37,157 bases of DNA, taken from contig CALKIR010000047.1 in NCBI GenBank assembly GCA_937995985.1, positions 1 through 37,157 on the forward strand, written 5' to 3'. A program made the translations under genes and the position numbers. Source of the DNA: an uncultured Alcaligenaceae bacterium. Lineage in GTDB: Bacteria; Pseudomonadota; Gammaproteobacteria; Burkholderiales; Burkholderiaceae_B. The notes beneath the pieces were generated by a model that saw only the letters and a list, made by a program, of their open reading frames with translations, did not search any database and was not told the DNA's origin. Of this stretch, positions 33,685 to 37,157 are shown one piece after another. The first letter of the stretch is position 1. Each line of letters starts with the position of its first letter.

Positions 33685-35607
33685 ATGAATTATCCGGAAC
33701 ACTTCGATATTATTGTGATTGGTGGGGGCCATGCAGGTACTGAAGCAGCCCTAGCAGCTGCCCGTGCCGGCTGCTCCACTTTGTTATTAACTCATAATCT
33801 CGATACTCTAGGACAAATGTCCTGTAATCCTTCCATTGGTGGAATAGGCAAAGGGCATTTAGTAAAAGAGGTGGATGCATTAGGTGGGGCAATAGGACAA
33901 GCCACCGATTTAGCCGGCATACAATTTAGAATATTAAATCAATCCAAGGGACCAGCTGTACGCGCTACACGTGCACAAGCAGATCGTTCTCTGTATCGAG
34001 CTGCGATTCGGCAAAAAATACTCAATCAGCCTAATTTACGAGTATTTCAACAACCTGTGGATGATATTATTCTCCAAGGGGATCGTGTTATCGGCGCCCG
34101 CACTCAAATAGGTATTAATTTTTACAGTCATGCGGTAATTCTGACTGTCGGTACTTTTTTAAGTGGACGTATCCATATTGGTTTAGATAGTTACACCGGA
34201 GGACGAGCAGGCGATCCAGCTGCCATTACATTGGCTGAACGTTTAAAAGAATTAAATCTGCCTCGTGGCCGGTTAAAAACTGGTACGCCACCACGTATTG
34301 ATGGCAATACTATTGATTTTTCCAAATTAGAAAAACAATGCGGAGATGCTGATCCCATCCCTCAATTTTCTTTTTTACCGCGTACCCAAGAGCCACCACA
34401 ACAATTACCGTGTTGGCTCACCCATACCAATGAGCGTACTCACGAATATATTCGCTCTGGGTTGGATCGTTCTCCGATGTATAGCGAGCAAGCAACTATA
34501 GAAGGGGTAGGGCCGCGTTATTGTCCTTCTATTGAAGATAAAATCCATCGCTTTGCGGATAAACCAAGTCATCAGGTGTTTTTAGAGCCTGAAGGACTGA
34601 CCACCACTGAGTATTATCCTAATGGTATTTCGACTAGCTTGCCTTTTGATATACAGCTCAAAATAGTAGAGAGTTTGGCTGGACTGGAGCATGCCAAAAT
34701 TACTCGTCCTGGTTATGCCATTGAATACGATTATTTTGACCCGCGCTCTCTACATCCCAGTCTAGAAACAAAATCTATTCGAGGGTTGTTTTTTGCAGGT
34801 CAAATTAATGGCACCACAGGCTATGAAGAAGCTGCGGCACAAGGATTATTAGCTGGTATTAATGCTGCCCAAATGATCAAGGGCAATGAGCCTTGGTGTC
34901 CGGCACGCAGTGAGGCCTATATAGGGGTATTAGTTGATGATTTAATTACTCGTGGAGTCACAGAGCCTTATAGAATGTTTACTTCTCGAGCTGAATATCG
35001 GTTGAGCCTACGCGAAGACAATGCGGATGCTCGCCTTACTGAAACGGGTCGAGCTCTGGGGGTAGTTGATGATGAGCGTTGGGAGGCATATTGCGCCAAA
35101 CAAGAAGCCATTGCTTTAGAAAAAGAAAAACTTAAAAGTACGTGGATTAATCCCAAGATTGTTTCACGTGAAACATTAGAGCAAGCATTGGGTCAAACTA
35201 TTGAGCGAGAATACTCCTTATATGATCTCATGCGTCGTCCAGAAGTAAATTATCAAAAGCTTGGCCTTTTGCGGTCTACAGACCAAGAGTACTTCATACA
35301 GCCACAAGAAATACCTCATGAAATTCGTCAACAAGTGGAAATTGAGATTAAATATGAAGGCTATGTGAAAAGACAGCAAAAAGAGGTTGAACGTTTAGCG
35401 GCTCTGGACGCCATAAAAATTCCTGCTACCTTAGATTTTAAGAACATCCCTGGTTTATCTAATGAAGTGGTTGAAAAGCTTGAAAAAGTGCGACCAGTAG
35501 ATGTTGGGCAGGCGCGTCGAATTTCTGGAGTCACTCCAGCGGCAATCTCATTGCTGATGGTGTATTTAAAGAAACAAGGGATGGCTGAAGAAGCCAAAAT
35601 AAACTAA
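33685..35607 (+). CDS. mnmG: tRNA uridine-5-carboxymethylaminomethyl synthesis enzyme MnmG (GidA)
   Basis: The FAD- and NADH-dependent partner of MnmE in wobble uridine modification. It has 640 residues. The Rossmann FAD motif IIVIGGGHAGTEAALAAARAG is at residues 9-29. The family blocks MSCNPSIGGIGKGHLVKEVDALGG, TGTPPRID, EPEGLTTTEYYPNGISTSLP and MFTSRAEYRLSLREDNADARLT are intact. The C-terminal helical MnmE- and tRNA-binding region ends the protein. The start at ATG 33685 gives the normal N-terminus, though no Shine-Dalgarno is visible. It is the first gene to the right of oriC and its stop directly abuts the rsmG ATG. An exact parS palindrome is embedded in codons 492-497. Confidence 0.98.
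   Translation: MNYPEHFDIIVIGGGHAGTEAALAAARAGCSTLLLTHNLDTLGQMSCNPSIGGIGKGHLVKEVDALGGAIGQATDLAGIQFRILNQSKGPAVRATRAQADRSLYRAAIRQKILNQPNLRVFQQPVDDIILQGDRVIGARTQIGINFYSHAVILTVGTFLSGRIHIGLDSYTGGRAGDPAAITLAERLKELNLPRGRLKTGTPPRIDGNTIDFSKLEKQCGDADPIPQFSFLPRTQEPPQQLPCWLTHTNERTHEYIRSGLDRSPMYSEQATIEGVGPRYCPSIEDKIHRFADKPSHQVFLEPEGLTTTEYYPNGISTSLPFDIQLKIVESLAGLEHAKITRPGYAIEYDYFDPRSLHPSLETKSIRGLFFAGQINGTTGYEEAAAQGLLAGINAAQMIKGNEPWCPARSEAYIGVLVDDLITRGVTEPYRMFTSRAEYRLSLREDNADARLTETGRALGVVDDERWEAYCAKQEAIALEKEKLKSTWINPKIVSRETLEQALGQTIEREYSLYDLMRRPEVNYQKLGLLRSTDQEYFIQPQEIPHEIRQQVEIEIKYEGYVKRQQKEVERLAALDAIKIPATLDFKNIPGLSNEVVEKLEKVRPVDVGQARRISGVTPAAISLLMVYLKKQGMAEEAKIN
35160..35175. other. parS centromere site inside mnmG
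   Basis: TGTTTCACGTGAAACA is a perfect 16-bp palindrome and an exact match to the well-known chromosomal parS consensus bound by ParB. It codes for part of I-V-S-R-E-T (residues 492-497 of MnmG). It lies about 1.5 kb from the putative oriC and 1.1 kb before parA. Confidence 0.92.
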
Positions 35608-36276
35608 ATGCTAGACACACTAGAGGCTACTCTGGCCCAAGCTTTAGAACAGCTACAGCTGCAATTAAATCAGGAGCAACAACAAAAACTGCTTAAATTT
35701 TTAAAGCAGCTGCAACGTTGGAATAAAACCTATAACCTCACTGCTATAGAAAGCAGTGAGGAGATGCTGGTTAAACACATTATTGACTCATTAAGTGTGG
35801 TGCCAGTATTAGATGCGCTGGCAGAAAGTATTGAGTCAAGCGAGCTCAACATCGTCGATGTAGGATCAGGTGGAGGATTGCCTGGGATAGTGATAGGGAT
35901 TTGCCGGGCGCATTGGCAAGTAACCTGCGTTGATGCTGTACAAAAGAAAGCAGCTTTTATACAGCAAATGAGGGCAGTATTACATTGCCCTAATATTTAT
36001 TCTGAACACAACCGTATTGAACGTGCCCAGGGTTTGGACTGTGATATTTTAATCACTCGTGCCTTTAGCTCACTGAAAAATACTATAGAATGGGCAGGGA
36101 AGCATATCACTGCTGGCGGTTATCTTGTCGCGATGAAAGGCAAGGAGCCAAAAGAAGAGTTATTAGAATTAGAGCTGGGTACAGAGTGGATAGTACAGCC
36201 CATAGTGCCCTTATCTGTTCCATTCTTGGACGCAGAGCGTTGCGTTGTAATAATTAAAAAGCAAGGTAAGCAATGA
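35608..36276 (+). CDS. rsmG: 16S rRNA (guanine527-N7)-methyltransferase RsmG (GidB)
   Basis: Methylates N7 of G527 in 16S rRNA using S-adenosylmethionine. Its 222 residues are close to the usual 205-215. Family motifs are LQRWNKTYNLTAIESSEEMLVKHIIDSLSV (about 36-65), the SAM loop VDVGSGGGLPGIVIGI, and VTCVDAVQKKAAFIQQM. A later ITRAFSSLKN segment and GGYLVAMKGKEP are also typical. The ATG follows the mnmG stop with no gap and the stop overlaps the parA start (ATGA), so the three genes form a tight operon. Confidence 0.96.
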   Translation: MLDTLEATLAQALEQLQLQLNQEQQQKLLKFLKQLQRWNKTYNLTAIESSEEMLVKHIIDSLSVVPVLDALAESIESSELNIVDVGSGGGLPGIVIGICRAHWQVTCVDAVQKKAAFIQQMRAVLHCPNIYSEHNRIERAQGLDCDILITRAFSSLKNTIEWAGKHITAGGYLVAMKGKEPKEELLELELGTEWIVQPIVPLSVPFLDAERCVVIIKKQGKQ

Positions 36277-37079
36277 GTGCAAAAAAAATCAGCCCTACAG
36301 ATTCTGATTGTTATGTATTTTGCATAGCCAATCAAAAAGGTGGGGTGGGTAAGACCACGACGGCCATCAATCTAGCAACAGCACTAAGTCTTTTAAAGAA
36401 AAGAGTTCTGTTAATAGACTTAGACCCTCAAGGGAATGCCACCATGGGCAGTGGCATTGATAAAAATAATTGTGAGTTATCCGTTTATCAGGTCCTAATT
36501 GGGGAGTGCACGGTAGAGGAAGCTCGACAACACTCTGAAACAGGGGGCTATGATGTGCTGTGCGCAAACCGTCACCTTTCCGGGGCGGAAATAGACCTTG
36601 TTGAAATGGAAAACAGGGAACTAAGACTCAAGCATTGTTTGGCACCAGTATTAAATGAGTATGATTTTGTGCTCATTGATTGTCCTCCAACCTTATCTTT
36701 ATTGACTTTAAACGGGTTGGCCAGTGCTCATGGGGTCATTATTCCGATGCAGTGTGAGTATTTTGCGCTCGAAGGGTTATCTGATTTGGTTAACACTATA
36801 AAAAGGGTGTACAGAAATATTAACCCAGAGTTGCAATTAATAGGTTTATTACGCGTAATGTTTGATCGGCGAGTGACCTTACAGCAGCAGGTATCAGAAC
36901 AAATTAAGAAACACTTTGGGGATCGAGTCTTTGATACAGCAATACCGCGTAACGTAAGACTGGCAGAGGCCCCCAGTCATGGGATGCCCGGGGTGGTCTA
37001 CGATAAGAAATCTCGCGGAGCAAAAGCGTATGTCAAATTTGGCGAAGAGTTAATAGAAAGACTCTCCACAAAAAATTAA
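36273..37079 (+). CDS. parA: Chromosome-partitioning ATPase ParA (Soj)
   Basis: A deviant-Walker ATPase that moves ParB-parS complexes, 268 residues, the usual chromosomal ParA length without the extra DNA-binding domain of some plasmid types. Deviant Walker A is NQKGGVGKTTTAINLA (KGGVGKTT 22-29). Switch I is in LIDLDPQGNATMGSG, Walker B is in VLIDCPPTLSLLTLNGL, and the C-terminal IPRNVRLAEAPSHGMPGVVYD block is typical. Its start overlaps the rsmG stop. parB would be expected next but lies beyond the window, if present. A parS site lies 1.1 kb upstream, in mnmG. Confidence 0.97.
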   Translation: MSAKKISPTDSDCYVFCIANQKGGVGKTTTAINLATALSLLKKRVLLIDLDPQGNATMGSGIDKNNCELSVYQVLIGECTVEEARQHSETGGYDVLCANRHLSGAEIDLVEMENRELRLKHCLAPVLNEYDFVLIDCPPTLSLLTLNGLASAHGVIIPMQCEYFALEGLSDLVNTIKRVYRNINPELQLIGLLRVMFDRRVTLQQQVSEQIKKHFGDRVFDTAIPRNVRLAEAPSHGMPGVVYDKKSRGAKAYVKFGEELIERLSTKN

Positions 37080-37106
37080 AAGAAAAAATAGAAATAAACA
37101 AACCTA

Positions 37107-37137
37107 ACACAGCCCTATCCAAAACATAGGGCTGTGT
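37107..37137. terminator. Hairpin after parA
   Basis: A perfect 12-bp stem (ACACAGCCCTAT at 37107-37118 with ATAGGGCTGTGT at 37126-37137) and a 7-nt loop, 27 bp after the parA stop. The following ATTTAT is only a short T-run, so it may be a weak terminator or an mRNA 3' stabiliser between parA and a downstream gene. Confidence 0.55.
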
Positions 37138-37157
37138 ATTTATAAAAAACAGAATGC

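Noticed and set aside
37107..37137. Palindrome after parA as a second parS
   Set aside because: Its sequence has no resemblance to the parS consensus and has a 7-nt loop, unlike the loopless parS.
1..37157. Search for tRNA, rRNA, prophage, insertion sequences and defence genes
   Set aside because: No supporting sequence pattern was seen; all sizeable plus- and minus-strand genes are assigned to known families.

Overview
The window is a chromosomal replication-origin neighbourhood of a betaproteobacterium, most likely a Burkholderiales member close to the Alcaligenaceae (Bordetella, Alcaligenes, Oligella and relatives). The reasons are the protein styles (DnaA beginning MNEFW, a DinB with RGVDEIYID, a lysine/alanine-rich tail on topoisomerase III, a globin-coupled diguanylate cyclase of the Bordetella type) and the gene order smg-topB, gyrB-dnaN-dnaA, rpmH-rnpA-yidD-yidC-mnmE and mnmG-rsmG-parA. 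No species can be named from this alone. Base composition looks moderate, and clearly AT-rich from about 31.4 to 34.5 kb.

Layout, left to right. Positions 119-4189 (+): smg, a terminator-like palindrome, topB and a SET-domain lysine methyltransferase. Positions 4213-5724 (-): AMP nucleosidase. Positions 5923-8091 (+): malate synthase G with a strong terminator. Positions 8150-11633 (-): an orphan Rieske-type oxygenase reductase, an ArgD-like aminotransferase and DNA polymerase IV. Positions 11693-17194 (+): a complete five-gene Dpp/Opp-type ABC importer. Positions 17216-19746 (-): a metNIQ methionine importer, divergent from an MFS transporter (19852-21033, +) across a short spacer holding a perfect 16-bp palindrome. 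Positions 21122-26267 (-): gyrB, dnaN, dnaA. Positions 26557-30532 (+): rpmH, rnpA, yidD, yidC, mnmE. Positions 30494-32730 (-): a globin-GGDEF gene followed by psd. Positions 32731-33684: about 950 bp of AT-rich non-coding DNA with five exact DnaA boxes and long repeats, which I read as oriC. Positions 33685-37079 (+): mnmG, rsmG, parA, with an exact parS site inside mnmG.

How it fits together: most of the right half is the replication, segregation and core-process machinery typical of an origin region (initiator, clamp, gyrase, origin, ParA and parS, ribosomal protein L34, RNase P protein, membrane insertase, and the MnmE/MnmG pair that makes the same tRNA wobble modification). The left half is ordinary metabolism and transport.

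I found no CRISPR array, no transposon or phage, no tRNA or rRNA, and no obvious new defence or biosynthetic system. The items most worth a second look are: the duplicated module inside oriC; the parS embedded in mnmG; two separated DnaA-box clusters with a head-on core operon between them; the pairing of a SET lysine methyltransferase with a topoisomerase that carries a histone-like KKAA tail; and the coupling of an oxygen-sensor diguanylate cyclase to phosphatidylserine decarboxylase.
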